Shown: positions 42,789 to 51,519 of the stretch, piece after piece
How positions within the stretch are numbered: the first letter of the stretch is position 1
Layout of the letters: every line of letters starts with the position of its first letter
Assembly (NCBI RefSeq): GCF_018283455.1
Contig: NZ_JAAMTH010000001.1
Span: 2,337,501-2,401,500, forward strand
Length of the DNA stretch: 64,000 nucleotides
Origin: Planococcus sp. MSAK28401
GTDB taxonomy: Bacteria; Bacillota; Bacilli; Bacillales_A; Planococcaceae
Direction of reading: 5' to 3'
Program-made: the position numbers and the translations under genes
The notes under the pieces: generated by a model
Told to the model about the DNA's origin: nothing
What the model saw: the letters and a program-made list of their open reading frames with translations, nothing else
Databases searched by the model: none

Positions 42789-43082
42789 CTAAACTGCCCA
42801 GCGCAGGCATACCCATGCGCTGAGGAAAATGCTCACCCACAGCGCGAGGTTAATCAATAAAATGACTGGGTAGGAAACCGATTCTGCTTTCTTCTTATAG
42901 AAATAGATCACGACTAAAATTGCCTCCACTACCCATAGCGGAATCATCCAGAGAAATTCAGCTGCAACAAAGCGCTTGTCCGTGTAGTTCTCCGCGATGG
43001 CCCCTTCTGCAAAAAACATGGAAATCGAAATGGCCATAAAGCCGCTGAACAACAAATTGCCCCATAATAAGACTGCTTTCAT
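42789..43082 (-). CDS. Small three-helix membrane protein, 97 residues
   Basis: ATG at 43082; AAGGA is 11 bases upstream, and a TTG at 43103 lies ahead of that site and is not supported. Three hydrophobic segments: AVLLWGNLLFSGFMAISISM, AAEFLWMIPLWVVEAILVVI and YPVILLINLALWVSIFLSAW, with a basic loop KKKAES between the last two. Possible signal-anchor at the N-terminus. Family not recognised. Follows the HAD-phosphatase pair on the same strand by 55 bases, perhaps by read-through. Confidence 0.72.
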   Translation of the reverse strand: MKAVLLWGNLLFSGFMAISISMFFAEGAIAENYTDKRFVAAEFLWMIPLWVVEAILVVIYFYKKKAESVSYPVILLINLALWVSIFLSAWVCLRWAV

Positions 43083-43137
43083 GCACCGCCACTTCCTTTG
43101 CAAGTTTGATGAAACCTAACTTCTACAAAAGTTGATT

Positions 43138-43803
43138 TTATGCATTTAACTCTTGGACGATCCTATTCACTTCGTCCAACTCATCTATAGCGTAATCCGC
43201 CGCGGCTTCATTCCACCCAGCATCTTTCTTCCATACCCCGATCATGCCGGCATTTTTAGCGGCCTCTACATCCGTCGTTGGATGATCCCCGACAAACAAA
43301 CTGTGGGAGGGCAAGACATTCAAGCGGGCCATCGCTCTTTCAAAAATCCGCGGATCGGGCTTTCTTAAATTCTCGCTTTCAGAAATTAAGATCACATCAA
43401 ACCACTTCTCGATTCCCAAGGCTTTAATATTATCCATCTGGAACTTTCCTTTGCCATTTGAGATGATACCTAGCTTCACCCCTTGTTGTTTCAAGCTCTC
43501 CAGCGTTGCTTGAAGGCCATCGAAAGGATGGCAATGGAAACGAAAATGGGTGAGATAATCTTCCAATAAAAGTTCCACCGTTGTCTGTTCGATGTCAAAT
43601 TCCTGGATCAACTGGGCATAGACCCGGTCTTTCCACACATAGCCCCGCCTGTCCAATTCAATAAAGCGCTCGGCATACACGTCCTTTGGAATATGCCCGA
43701 GAGATCCATGCATCCGTTCGTATTGATCGTCGATAAACGACACCACTGAAGCATCCCGATTGAGCAAGGTCCCATCCAAATCAAACAGCACCGCTTGAAT
43801 CAT
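43138..43803 (-). CDS. HAD family hydrolase
   Basis: 221 residues. Motif I FDLDGTLLNRDAS, motif II GIISNGKGKFQMD, the lysine in LRKPDPRIFERAMA, and motif III FVGDHPTTDVEAAKNAG. The helical cap between motifs I and II puts it in subfamily IA (phosphoglycolate phosphatase, beta-phosphoglucomutase, haloacid dehalogenase). Substrate not readable. Its start overlaps the stop of the upstream histidine phosphatase gene by four bases, so the two phosphatases are coupled. Confidence 0.9.
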   Translation of the reverse strand: MIQAVLFDLDGTLLNRDASVVSFIDDQYERMHGSLGHIPKDVYAERFIELDRRGYVWKDRVYAQLIQEFDIEQTTVELLLEDYLTHFRFHCHPFDGLQATLESLKQQGVKLGIISNGKGKFQMDNIKALGIEKWFDVILISESENLRKPDPRIFERAMARLNVLPSHSLFVGDHPTTDVEAAKNAGMIGVWKKDAGWNEAAADYAIDELDEVNRIVQELNA

Positions 43804-44348
43804 CGAGATTCCTCATTCCACAATCGTTCCCCGCTCTTTCCATCTGGCGTATCAGTTAAAACAAACACATCCGGATTGCTTAAAGCACGCCATCCTTCAA
43901 ATCCGAAGCCCTCTACATAACGCGACAGAAGCAAGGCCATAATATTACCGTGGGTAACGATTGCTGCTGTTTGGCCACTTTTTTCAAGCTCGCCCACGAC
44001 TTGTGAAATACGGTCCAGTGCCTGTCTGCTGGATTCGCCGCCTTCAAGCACAAGATCGTGGTCATCGAATGTGCTCTTCAAGCGCTCGAACCAATCCGTA
44101 AGATTTCCTGAACTCAAGACCCGTTCTTTCAAACGCTCGTCGGTTTCGATTTCTACAGCCAACGCTTCTGCTAACGGTGCGATCGATTGGACGGCTCGCG
44201 TATACGGGCTCGAGACAATCCGCTCGATCCCCAGCTCACTCAAAAATCCGCTTAATTCTACAGCTTGTGCCATTCCGGTTTCCGTAAGCTCTGCCCCCGG
44301 CTCCTGTCCAGAAGCGGCACAATGCCTGATGATGTAAATCTTCGTCAC
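43800..44348 (-). CDS. Histidine phosphatase family protein
   Basis: 182 residues. The phospho-acceptor motif is IIRHCAASGQEP (R-H-C in place of the usual R-H-G), followed by GAELTETGMAQAVELSGFL and IVSSPYTRAVQSIAPL, VLEGGESSRQALDRI, and the second His in AAIVTHGNIMALLLSRYV. This is the phosphoglycerate-mutase-like branch; family members dephosphorylate small metabolites or act in cobalamin or ribose pathways. Cytoplasmic. Coupled by an ATGA overlap to the HAD hydrolase; a small membrane protein gene lies 21 bases upstream. Confidence 0.9.
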   Translation of the reverse strand: MTKIYIIRHCAASGQEPGAELTETGMAQAVELSGFLSELGIERIVSSPYTRAVQSIAPLAEALAVEIETDERLKERVLSSGNLTDWFERLKSTFDDHDLVLEGGESSRQALDRISQVVGELEKSGQTAAIVTHGNIMALLLSRYVEGFGFEGWRALSNPDVFVLTDTPDGKSGERLWNEESR

Positions 44349-44369
44349 TTGAAATCACTCCATTTCCGT

Positions 44370-44561
44370 TTATAAACCAAGCAAATCCGCCATGATTTCT
44401 GCGCTGCCTGGCGAGAACATGAATAGGGAAAAGCCGATGCATAGAGCACCGCCAACGAGCAAGCCGATTTTCACAACGAGCGGAAATCCTCTTTTCGGCA
44501 AAATCCCTGCGAAAAATAAACAAATTCCGATGAATAACAACAGCATATACCAGAAGCCCAT
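44370..44561 (-). CDS. Small two-helix membrane protein, 63 residues
   Basis: Start at the ATG of 44561 with AAGGGG seven bases upstream. Two hydrophobic segments, FWYMLLLFIGICLFFAGILP and IGLLVGGALCIGFSLFMFSP, joined by the basic turn KRGFPLVVK. No family recognised; a small hydrophobic peptide of the kind often seen at the head of an operon. Three genes on the minus strand (44561 down to 43138) look co-transcribed. Confidence 0.7.
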   Translation of the reverse strand: MGFWYMLLLFIGICLFFAGILPKRGFPLVVKIGLLVGGALCIGFSLFMFSPGSAEIMADLLGL

Positions 44562-44682
44562 CTGCCCACCCCTTTTCAATATGTTAATAACTGGACGCTT
44601 CTTGAATGAAAAGGTTCTGCTGTAATATGTCTATTGTCACTCCTGAATTCAGCTTACCATATGCCTGACTGCTTACTAGACA

Positions 44683-44725
44683 GAAAATCACCCGCTGCAA
44701 AAAATTGCAGCGGGTGATTTTTTTA
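44683..44725 (-). terminator. Terminator of the fatty-acid operon
   Basis: AAAATCACCCGCTGCAA/TTGCAGCGGGTGATTTT stem, A run on the plus-strand left side; it lies at the 3' end of the acyl-CoA dehydrogenase gene. Confidence 0.9.
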
Positions 44726-46396
44726 CTTATCCATCACTTCTTTAAAATAGTTCACGGTCTTCATTTCCCCGCCTATTGTTCTTGTGTTCCATGTCACTTC
44801 GGTGAAAATTTCCGCTAGCGGCGCATACATGCCGCCATGTTTTTCAGCCCATTCAAGCGCGACAGTGTTCTCGAAAAGCTGCGCCATTTTCTTCATAAAG
44901 CTCTTCGCCTCGAAGCTTTGCAGCGCCGCATCGAATCCGGCAAACGCCGTCAACTCCTCACCAAGCTCTTTCGTTTTCTCTTTCAGCAATTCCACATCAG
45001 CGCTCGCCTGCAGCTTTACCAAGCGTTTTTGGATATGGTCGATGAATATTTCATGCGCTGATAATTTATTAACGAGGCGGATCAGCTCGAGCCCAAGAAT
45101 ATTTGCCGTGCCTTCCCAAACGGTGAGCACTTGTGCGTCGCGCAATAGGCGCGGTGTGACAAAATCCTCGATATAGCCATTGCCACCGTGCATCTCGATC
45201 GCTTCGTGAGAGAAATGGATCGCCTGTTCCGCTGATTCTTTCTTTAAAATCGCGATGAGTAAGCGGTTCAGTACTTGTTCTTCTTGTGTCGCGCTGCCCT
45301 CTGTGACGTGGTCGTACAAGCCAATCAAATCGAAGATTGCCGCCGTTTCAAATTCCTGCTTGGCACGCAGCTTCATTAGGCTGTCCTGCACCATCGGGAA
45401 ATCGGTGAGTTTTTTTCCAAACGCGTTGCGGCGTTCGGCGTATTCCGCTGCTTCATCAAGTGCGCGCTTCATGATGCCAATCGAGGCGACCGCGTTGCAG
45501 ATGCGCGACAAGTTCAACGCTTCCATCATATACTTAAGGCCATGTTTCGGGTCGCCGACGATATATGCTTTCGCGCCGTCGAACTCGACTTCGCCGGAAG
45601 GCACCGCTCGTACACCGAGCTTGTCTTTCAAGCGGCGAATCTTGATCCCGTTCAGTTCGCCGTCCACTTTCCACGGCACCGCGAACAATGTCAGCCCCTT
45701 CGACCCTTCCTGTGCCCCTGGCATGCGGGCGAGCACCATCGCCACCCCCGCCATACCGGCATTCGACGCGAAATATTTTTCCCCGTATAAGCGGTAACCG
45801 TCATCGGTCTCAAGGGCCTGCACGACATTCGCCCCGACATCCGAACCGCCCTGGCGTTCAGTCAAGAAAGTCGCTCCTTCAAATAGTTCTGTGTCCCCTG
45901 TCGCACAGACATGCGGCATGAACTTTCTCTTCAGTGCTTCATCTGCATAATGGTCAAGTAAATAAGCTGTCGCCATCGTCAACGTCACCGGACAATAAAA
46001 GCCGGGTTCCGATTGCGATAATAAATAGCCTTGCGAAAAGCTGTAAACGTAATTGCCTTTTCTCCCAAGCTCCGGAATTTCCTTATGGACATAGCCGACA
46101 ATACCGGTTCTGTAGGTTTCATCGACTGTCTTTTTATAGCCTTCATTGACCCAGACGTGTGAAATGTCTTCGCCGAGACGGTTGTATTTCTCGAGCTTCG
46201 GTGCGCCTTCCCGGTCAGTATAGCGTGCGCGTTCGTCGATATCGCCCGCAGCAAGTTTGCCGAATGATTGCAGCTCACGTTGTGCATAGCGGAGAAAATC
46301 CTCCGGCAGTTGTTGTCCCAATATTTTCTTCAAGGTCTCGTCATTTTCATAGAAATTGCGTTCGCCGCTCGGTGCGGCACCTTTCAAGACGACCAT
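44723..46396 (-). CDS. Acyl-CoA dehydrogenase, AidB-like long form
   Basis: 557 residues, longer than the usual 380, as in AidB-type and some fatty acyl-CoA dehydrogenases. N-terminal extension (about 1-130), then FAD/substrate motifs: ATFLTERQGGSDVGANVVQA, YGEKYFASNAGMAGVAMVLA, RRLKDKLGVRAVPSGEVEFD, ALNLSRICNAVASIGIMKRA, and VLTVWEGTANILGLELIRLV with the catalytic Glu in the loop. A C-terminal helical region (about 460-557) is extra. It oxidises acyl-CoA esters with FAD. It abuts the acyl-CoA ligase gene; the natural chain length is not readable. Confidence 0.88.
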   Translation of the reverse strand: MVVLKGAAPSGERNFYENDETLKKILGQQLPEDFLRYAQRELQSFGKLAAGDIDERARYTDREGAPKLEKYNRLGEDISHVWVNEGYKKTVDETYRTGIVGYVHKEIPELGRKGNYVYSFSQGYLLSQSEPGFYCPVTLTMATAYLLDHYADEALKRKFMPHVCATGDTELFEGATFLTERQGGSDVGANVVQALETDDGYRLYGEKYFASNAGMAGVAMVLARMPGAQEGSKGLTLFAVPWKVDGELNGIKIRRLKDKLGVRAVPSGEVEFDGAKAYIVGDPKHGLKYMMEALNLSRICNAVASIGIMKRALDEAAEYAERRNAFGKKLTDFPMVQDSLMKLRAKQEFETAAIFDLIGLYDHVTEGSATQEEQVLNRLLIAILKKESAEQAIHFSHEAIEMHGGNGYIEDFVTPRLLRDAQVLTVWEGTANILGLELIRLVNKLSAHEIFIDHIQKRLVKLQASADVELLKEKTKELGEELTAFAGFDAALQSFEAKSFMKKMAQLFENTVALEWAEKHGGMYAPLAEIFTEVTWNTRTIGGEMKTVNYFKEVMDK

Positions 46397-47899
46397 TTAA
46401 ACACGTCCTTCCCGCAACGGCTGCTTGAGGATCTTGCCGGATGCGTTGCGTGGCAATGCTTCGACTTGTTCGATGAGCTTCGGCACTTTATAGCTTGCCA
46501 GTTCATTTCCTGCGAATGCTTTAATTTCCTCTGCACTCAATTCACGCGATGCGGCGAAATACGCTTTTACCGTTTCGCCCCATTCCGCATGCGGCACGCC
46601 GATTACTGCGGTTTCATGGATATCGGGATGAGTAATGAGCACTTCTTCGATTTCCTTTGGGTAAATATTGACGCCGCCTGAAATGATCAAATCCTTCTTG
46701 CGGTCGACAACCCAAATAAATCCGTCTTCATCGAATTTCGCCAAGTCGCCGGTTTTCAGCCAATCGCCGATAAAGGTTTCTTTCGTCGCTTCCTCGTTCT
46801 TGTAATAGCCGAGCATATTGCCTTCGCCCCGGAGCAGGATCTCCCCGACTTCGCCGGGCGCAACGTCCTGCCCGTCCAGACCCACAATGCGGATTTCGGT
46901 ATGGAGCGCGGCGCGTTTGCCGATGCTCCCCGCTTTTTCCGCATGTTCCGGCCCCGTCATCAAGGTTCCGCTCGGCCCTGCTTCTGTCAGGCCATACACG
47001 CAGACCAAATTATCGGTACGGAATGATTCTTGGACGAATTTCACTTCTCCCGCAGACAGCGGTGCACTTCCGTAAATCCACCATTTCATCGAAGACAAAT
47101 CGCGCTGGCCGACATCTGGATGTTTGGCGGTCATGAGATAAGCGACCGGCGCACCAAAGAAATGGGTCGTCCGTTCCCCTTCGACTGTATCAAGCAACAA
47201 GTCCGGCGTGAACGTCGGGACGAGCACATGCTTCGCGCCGACGATCATTCCGGCCACCAAAAACAAATGGAGCGGTGCAGAATGGCTGAGCGGCATCATA
47301 TGGAGCAGGCGGCTATCCGGTTTCATCTCCATTTCGACACAGATCATCTGCGCAACCGTCAGCACATTGCGGTGGCTGAACAGGACGCCTTTCGGTTTGC
47401 CGGTCGTTCCGGACGTATAGAGAATCGTCGATGGCTCGTCGTCCTGCGCATGGGAAGATAATATTTCTTCCGTTTCCGTTCTTATCAAGTCGGAGAATGC
47501 TTCCCAGCCAGGTACTGCTTGCCCGGACTTGACCAAAAGCAATCCATTCGTTTCCAGAGACTTTACAGCATCAAATATCAGTTCATGAACGAAAAGCGCT
47601 TTGGCATCCGAATGCTCCAAGATATAGCCGATTTCTTTTGGCCCGAGTTTTGCACTGATCGGCACGATGATCGCATTGATACGCTGCACAGCAAAATAGG
47701 TTACAACGAATTCCGGTACATTCGGCATGAACAAGACGATTTTGTCCCCTTTGCTGATACCCCGTTTCATCAGTGAGTGCGCCAAGTTATTCGCAATTTT
47801 GTCCACTTCACGGAACGTCAAGCGCTGCCCCATCCCCACGAGTGCTTCTTGTTCCGGATATTTCCGTGCATTCCGCTCCAGCAATTGTGAAATATTCAT
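46397..47899 (-). CDS. Long-chain acyl-CoA synthetase (AMP-binding)
   Basis: 500 residues, ANL adenylate-forming family. AMP-binding motifs: TILYTSGTTGKPKGVLFSHR (P-loop), YGLTEAGPSG (A5), and LKTGDLAKFDEDGFIWVVDR (A7), RKKDLIISGGVNIYPKEIEE (A8) and NASGKILKQPLRE with the A10 catalytic lysine. It activates a carboxylic acid to acyl-CoA. Placement between a MerR regulator and an acyl-CoA dehydrogenase suggests a fatty or branched-chain acid. GGGG is eight bases before the ATG, overlapping the merR stop. Confidence 0.93.
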   Translation of the reverse strand: MNISQLLERNARKYPEQEALVGMGQRLTFREVDKIANNLAHSLMKRGISKGDKIVLFMPNVPEFVVTYFAVQRINAIIVPISAKLGPKEIGYILEHSDAKALFVHELIFDAVKSLETNGLLLVKSGQAVPGWEAFSDLIRTETEEILSSHAQDDEPSTILYTSGTTGKPKGVLFSHRNVLTVAQMICVEMEMKPDSRLLHMMPLSHSAPLHLFLVAGMIVGAKHVLVPTFTPDLLLDTVEGERTTHFFGAPVAYLMTAKHPDVGQRDLSSMKWWIYGSAPLSAGEVKFVQESFRTDNLVCVYGLTEAGPSGTLMTGPEHAEKAGSIGKRAALHTEIRIVGLDGQDVAPGEVGEILLRGEGNMLGYYKNEEATKETFIGDWLKTGDLAKFDEDGFIWVVDRKKDLIISGGVNIYPKEIEEVLITHPDIHETAVIGVPHAEWGETVKAYFAASRELSAEEIKAFAGNELASYKVPKLIEQVEALPRNASGKILKQPLREGRV

Positions 47900-48279
47900 T
47901 TCTCCATCCCCTTTAGTTTCGATAATTTTTCGTTAAACTCCCCCAGTAAAGACCCCATCTCTTGTTTCGTCTTTTCAAGCTCCTCGATGCGGCGCTCCAT
48001 TTCCTCTATCTGCTTTTTACCGTACTCGATTGTGCGTTCGAGCTGTTTCTTGCCCGAGCGGTCAGCATCGAACAGCAGAACCATTTCCTTGATTTCCTCT
48101 AGTGTGAAACCGTATTTTTTGCCTCGATCGATGAGCTTGAGTTTCGCGATTTCGGCATTCGAAAACAGCCGCTTATTGGAATCTGTTCGTTCTGGCTTCA
48201 GCATGCCTAGTTCCTCGTAATAGCGGATCGTCCGCGTGGTCACCCCGAATTCCTCTGCGGCTTCTCGTATCGTTTTCAT
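47896..48279 (-). CDS. MerR family transcription regulator
   Basis: 127 residues. The winged helix MerR domain occupies 1-70: MKTIREAAEEFGVTTRTIRY, YEELGMLKPERTDSNKRLFS. The C-terminal part is a coiled coil (about 80-125) with IEYGKKQIEEMERRIEELEK and no cysteines, so it is not a metal sensor; small-molecule MerRs of this form control fatty-acid or branched-chain amino acid degradation operons. Its stop overlaps the acyl-CoA ligase start by four bases (ATGA), so it probably regulates its own operon. A palindrome upstream is the likely operator. Confidence 0.9.
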   Translation of the reverse strand: MKTIREAAEEFGVTTRTIRYYEELGMLKPERTDSNKRLFSNAEIAKLKLIDRGKKYGFTLEEIKEMVLLFDADRSGKKQLERTIEYGKKQIEEMERRIEELEKTKQEMGSLLGEFNEKLSKLKGMEK

Positions 48280-48324
48280 CTCCCATCCCCTTTGTCTGAT
48301 TTTTTTGATAGTTAAAGCTTACCA

Positions 48325-48340
48325 TTGACGTTAACGTAAA
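48325..48340 (-). promoter_or_regulatory. MerR operator candidate
   Basis: TTGACGTTAACGTAAA contains the perfect ten-base palindrome ACGTTAACGT (48328-48337), about 50 bases before the merR start. On the minus strand TTGCGC, a 19-base spacer and TAAGCT can be read around it, the long spacer being usual for MerR-controlled promoters. Confidence 0.6.
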
Positions 48341-48361
48341 GCGCAAGAGCTTTCTAAATAT

Positions 48362-48401
48362 AAAAAGCCAGCAGCCTGCCGAATGGACAGGATGCTGGCT
48401 C
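48362..48401 (-). terminator. Terminator of the amidohydrolase operon
   Basis: AAAAAGCCAGC/GCTGGCT with inner CAGCCTG/CAGGATG pairing; U run on the minus-strand RNA. Confidence 0.8.
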
Positions 48402-48411
48402 GAGATAGACC

Positions 48412-49167
48412 TTATTCAATTCCATACCATTTCAATGCATTCTCATAGAGAACTTTCTCTGCTTCGATGTCACCCAAAGTTTCTTGGATAACTGTGACAT
48501 CACTCGCTTGAAATGGTGTTTTTGCCCGAGTCGACGGCAGGTCGGTGCCGAATAGCAACGCCTCCGGATTAATGTCATGGATGGCCCGGACTGCGTAAGA
48601 CGGGTCGAAGTCAATCCGCCCGAACCCGGTTGCTTTCACTTTGACACCTTGTTCCACCAGCTTCAACAGTTCGGGGAATCCTTGTTTCGATAAGCCGAGA
48701 TGATCGATGGAAACGGCAGGCAAGCGGCTGATTACGTCTTTCAGTTCTACGAGATCTTTTGAATCGATGTACAACTCAGCATGCCATCCGGAAATCTCAT
48801 GGACACGGCCTGCGAAATGATCGAGCCGCTCGATCGCTTCTGAACCGCCGCGCTTCACATTAAACCTTACGGCACGTACGCCTTTTCCATGCAACTTGAG
48901 GATTTCCTCATCGGACGTGTCCGCCGGCAATTGCGTCACGCCGACAAACCGGTCACCGAGCGTGTCGAGTGCATCCAGTAAATACGATTGGTCAAAACCT
49001 TGGAACGATCCCGACACAATGGCGCCTCCGGTTACTTCGAACTTTTCTACAGCGGCCACATAATTCGAAGCGGTGAATGCAGGCGGCAAATAGCCTTGAT
49101 TTTCGGTCAACGGAAATCGCGGGTCGATAATATGTAAATGGGCGTCGAAGATTTTCACTTTCTTCAT
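48412..49167 (-). CDS. Amidohydrolase family protein (metal-dependent TIM barrel)
   Basis: 251 residues. FDAHLHIIDPRFPLTENQGY carries the H-x-H metal site; further metal or catalytic His residues are in SIDHLGLSKQG and GWHAELYIDS; the last Asp is in LLFGTDLPSTRAKTP. The compact barrel resembles the amidohydrolase 2 group (LigI-, PDC-hydrolase- and lactonase-like), which hydrolyse lactones or decarboxylate. Its start overlaps the upstream HIT-like gene by four bases. Natural substrate unknown. Confidence 0.88.
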   Translation of the reverse strand: MKKVKIFDAHLHIIDPRFPLTENQGYLPPAFTASNYVAAVEKFEVTGGAIVSGSFQGFDQSYLLDALDTLGDRFVGVTQLPADTSDEEILKLHGKGVRAVRFNVKRGGSEAIERLDHFAGRVHEISGWHAELYIDSKDLVELKDVISRLPAVSIDHLGLSKQGFPELLKLVEQGVKVKATGFGRIDFDPSYAVRAIHDINPEALLFGTDLPSTRAKTPFQASDVTVIQETLGDIEAEKVLYENALKWYGIE

Positions 49168-49649
49168 CGTTTCAGTTCTTCCGTCAAGGCTGCAATCGTT
49201 TGCTTGACACTCCTTAGATTTGCCTCATCGTTCATTTCATTTCGTGCATGCAAAAGCACCGGCCGCACCGATTCGACGGAACGCCCGAACTCATACATCC
49301 ATTCATACCGCGGCACCATCCACGTATGGAAATGATGTGTCGTGTCTTCATTATAGAAATAATAGACCGACTCGATGCCCAGGACGTTTCGCTGCGCTTT
49401 GCGAATTTCTGACAGGACCGTGATGTAATCCACCCGCTCTTCTTCCGTCAATTCATCCAAGCTTTTCAAATGGCGCTTCGATGCAAGGATAATCAAGCCG
49501 GGAATGGGATAAGCCACATCTTGATGGGCGTGGAAATGCGCCGTCTCCACTACGACTCCGCCTTCCGGTTCGATCAAGCCATCCACCAACGCGCAGCTCA
49601 GACACTCCACTTCGACGGTTTCGCCATTTGCCAAGGTGATCGTTCTCAT
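49164..49649 (-). CDS. HIT-family protein
   Basis: 161 residues. A pair ECLSCALVDGLIEPEGGVVV with two cysteines (Cys-x-x-Cys, likely structural zinc) opens it; ILASKRHLKSLDELTEEERV and HHFHTWMVPRYEWMYEF follow, the latter a variant of the His-x-His-x-His histidine-triad motif. HIT proteins hydrolyse or transfer nucleotide phosphates (Ap4A, AMP-NH2). The triad is incomplete in spelling, since the last position is Trp rather than His, so activity is uncertain. Overlaps the amidohydrolase start by ATGA. Confidence 0.8.
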   Translation of the reverse strand: MRTITLANGETVEVECLSCALVDGLIEPEGGVVVETAHFHAHQDVAYPIPGLIILASKRHLKSLDELTEEERVDYITVLSEIRKAQRNVLGIESVYYFYNEDTTHHFHTWMVPRYEWMYEFGRSVESVRPVLLHARNEMNDEANLRSVKQTIAALTEELKR

Positions 49650-49650
49650 T

Positions 49651-49890
49651 TCAATCGCCCTCCTCGCTAGTTTCTTTGCTAAAAACTTCTGAAGCGAAAA
49701 ATACCACGAGCCCGATCATCAAAATCACAAACCAGTTGTCGATCAATGCGTTTCCAATAAAATATTCAGAAATGCCATTCGCCAACAGAATCAATCCCCA
49801 CGCTGCGAAAACCATAAAGTATCCATCTTTGCCGCCGTCTTGTTTATCGGTGTCTTCTACAAAAAATAAACTGAGCAATTTTTTCATCAT
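49651..49890 (-). CDS. Small two-helix membrane protein, 79 residues
   Basis: ATG at 49890 or the next one at 49887; GGGG is about ten bases upstream of the second. Two hydrophobic segments (GYFMVFAAWGLILLANGIS and WFVILMIGLVVFFASEVF) after a charged stretch EDTDKQDGGKD. It ends just before the HIT gene start, in the same run of minus-strand genes. No family recognised. Confidence 0.7.
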   Translation of the reverse strand: MMKKLLSLFFVEDTDKQDGGKDGYFMVFAAWGLILLANGISEYFIGNALIDNWFVILMIGLVVFFASEVFSKETSEEGD

Positions 49891-49943
49891 CCTATCGCCC
49901 CTTTTGCATTTTAGCTTTCTGCAAATTTACGTATTGCCTCCAA

Positions 49944-50477
49944 CTACCTGAATGAACCATCCCATGCATAAGTCGAAAAAGAGGCCAATTTCTCGAAATA
50001 ATGCTCCATGCGCTGATAGACCGAAGGCATGATCAAGCGCTCCCGGTTCATTTGCTGAAACTCAATCCAATTGACCAGCTGCGCGGCGCACACTTCCCCA
50101 GGCTGAAGCTGCAAGGCATCCATATCGATGCGCTCTTTGCATCTCCACACATAGCTGTCCAGAAAATAATTGCCGCCTTTCGTTTGTCCTAAAAAGCGCA
50201 GTTCATCAGGCCTTGCCAATAATCCTGTTTCTTCTTCCAGTTCGCGAAGAGCCCCCGTCAAACTGCTTTCTCCTACAGTCACGGACCCGCCCGTTGTTTC
50301 CCACAGCATCGGAAGCGGTTTTACCGGATCTCTTTGCGTCATGAAAATTCTTCCATCTGCATTGAGCGTAATGACTTCCACGACAATATGAAACTCGCCA
50401 GGCTGCAGTTTATTGCCTCTAATATGTGTCTTTCCGAGCGGGTTGCGCTCCCCATCATACAAATCCCAGACTTCCAT
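49944..50477 (-). CDS. NUDIX hydrolase
   Basis: 177 residues. The NUDIX box GX5EX7REUXEEXGU is present in full: GGSVTVGESSLTGALRELEE then ETGL. MEVWDLYDGERNPLGKTHIR upstream of it, and WETTGGS, resemble the IDI-like NUDIX branch (isopentenyl isomerase and YfcD/Orf135-like). It hydrolyses nucleoside diphosphates linked to another moiety, needing Mg. Substrate not readable. ATG start; single gene with a small membrane protein gene downstream. Confidence 0.9.
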   Translation of the reverse strand: MEVWDLYDGERNPLGKTHIRGNKLQPGEFHIVVEVITLNADGRIFMTQRDPVKPLPMLWETTGGSVTVGESSLTGALRELEEETGLLARPDELRFLGQTKGGNYFLDSYVWRCKERIDMDALQLQPGEVCAAQLVNWIEFQQMNRERLIMPSVYQRMEHYFEKLASFSTYAWDGSFR

Positions 50478-50684
50478 TTTCTATATCTCCCATTCCTTTG
50501 AATTATAGTTCTATGTCATACTTCTTTCCTATTTTAGCCCTGTATATACTTTAAAGAATATTCCCATTAATTAACAGACTTTTTTTACTGTTTTATTATT
50601 TTCTTCCGAAATAAAAAAGCACCGAAGGCAGACGCCCCCAGCACTCGATTTCTCTCTCACAATATCAAAGTAAACGGAAGCCAC

Positions 50685-50717
50685 TAAAAAAAGAGCTCAC
50701 GGATGAGCTCTTTTTTC
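50685..50717 (-). terminator. Terminator of the HesB-like gene
   Basis: AAAAAAGAGCTCA/TGAGCTCTTTTTT stem with A and T runs. Confidence 0.9.
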
Positions 50718-50720
50718 TAT

Positions 50721-50996
50721 TCAACAGCCAGTCGGCGCACCGATCATGACCAGGCCGCCTTGCTCGCCTTGCGTATCAAAATCCAAAGCGAGCTCCTCTG
50801 CCATTTCTTTAGCGTCCGGCGCGACCGCTACACGGATGCCGTTCACATCGATAAGTTCATCCGTTTGTTCCGGTGCATCGAGTGACAAGCCGATTTGCGG
50901 GCCGCAGCAGCCAGCGACTGCATAAAGGCGCAAGTTTTCCGTTTGCTGTTCTTCCAGAATGGATTGGATATAGTTCTTAGCTTCATCGGTAATCAT
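50721..50996 (-). CDS. HesB/IscA-like iron-sulfur protein
   Basis: About 91 residues. ATG at 50996 has GGAG six bases upstream; ATG at 50999 is the close alternative, and earlier frames lack spacing. MITDEAKNYIQSILEEQQTE, LRLYAVAGCCGPQIGLSL, and the C-terminal GAPTGC fit the HesB-like fold, with cysteines in the C-C-G-P turn and at the C-terminus where A-type scaffolds place Fe-S ligands. Proper IscA has C-x-n-C-G-C, so this is a distant branch. It may bind a cluster or iron; not proven. Confidence 0.75.
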   Translation of the reverse strand: MITDEAKNYIQSILEEQQTENLRLYAVAGCCGPQIGLSLDAPEQTDELIDVNGIRVAVAPDAKEMAEELALDFDTQGEQGGLVMIGAPTGC

Positions 50997-51048
50997 CATA
51001 AACTCCATCTCCCCTATTCTTTTCAATTATTCTTTACGTTAACATGGA

Positions 51049-51477
51049 TTAGGCTTGCGGAAAAATGCGGTGCAGCGATTCTTTCAGTTCCGGCTTCACG
51101 CTGATGATCGGCCGTACGTTCGTCGCCATTTGTTCAGCTTCTTCAACAGTCTTCGCTTCGCCTAATGCAAGCAAGGTTCCGATTGCGACAGTACCGGTGC
51201 GGTTGCTGCCGCCTGCGCAGTGGAAAAAGATTTTCTTTCCTTCCTCGTAAGCGGTGACGACTCCGTCCACTGCTTCTTGGATCGACTCATCCTGATGTTC
51301 TTTGGAATCATCGACAATCGGTGCATGGATGCGTGTATAGCTTTCATCGCTGGCCCCTGCTTCTGCGCGCAAATCGAAGACGACGTCGATGCCTTCGTTT
51401 TCCACTGCTGTTTTCGCATCTGCTGCGCCGCCGATGAAAATGCGGCCTTTCACTAATTGCTGGTATGCTTCACTCAT
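51049..51477 (-). CDS. Protein tyrosine / dual-specificity phosphatase-like
   Basis: About 142 residues from the ATG at 51477; ATG at 51489 is possible. The catalytic loop FFHCAGGSNRTGTVA has the C-x5-R signature (HCxxGxxRT) of cysteine phosphatases, and EGIDVVFDLRAEAGASDESY supplies the general-acid region with DLR. Small and without membrane segment, it resembles the bacterial DSP/YopH-like group. It lies 43 bases beyond arsA on the same strand, so it may be an accessory of the arsenic region or just a neighbour. Confidence 0.85.
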   Translation of the reverse strand: MSEAYQQLVKGRIFIGGAADAKTAVENEGIDVVFDLRAEAGASDESYTRIHAPIVDDSKEHQDESIQEAVDGVVTAYEEGKKIFFHCAGGSNRTGTVAIGTLLALGEAKTVEEAEQMATNVRPIISVKPELKESLHRIFPQA

Positions 51478-51519
51478 CGTTTGCCTCATCCCTTCCAAAA
51501 TAAGTTGATGTCCACATTA

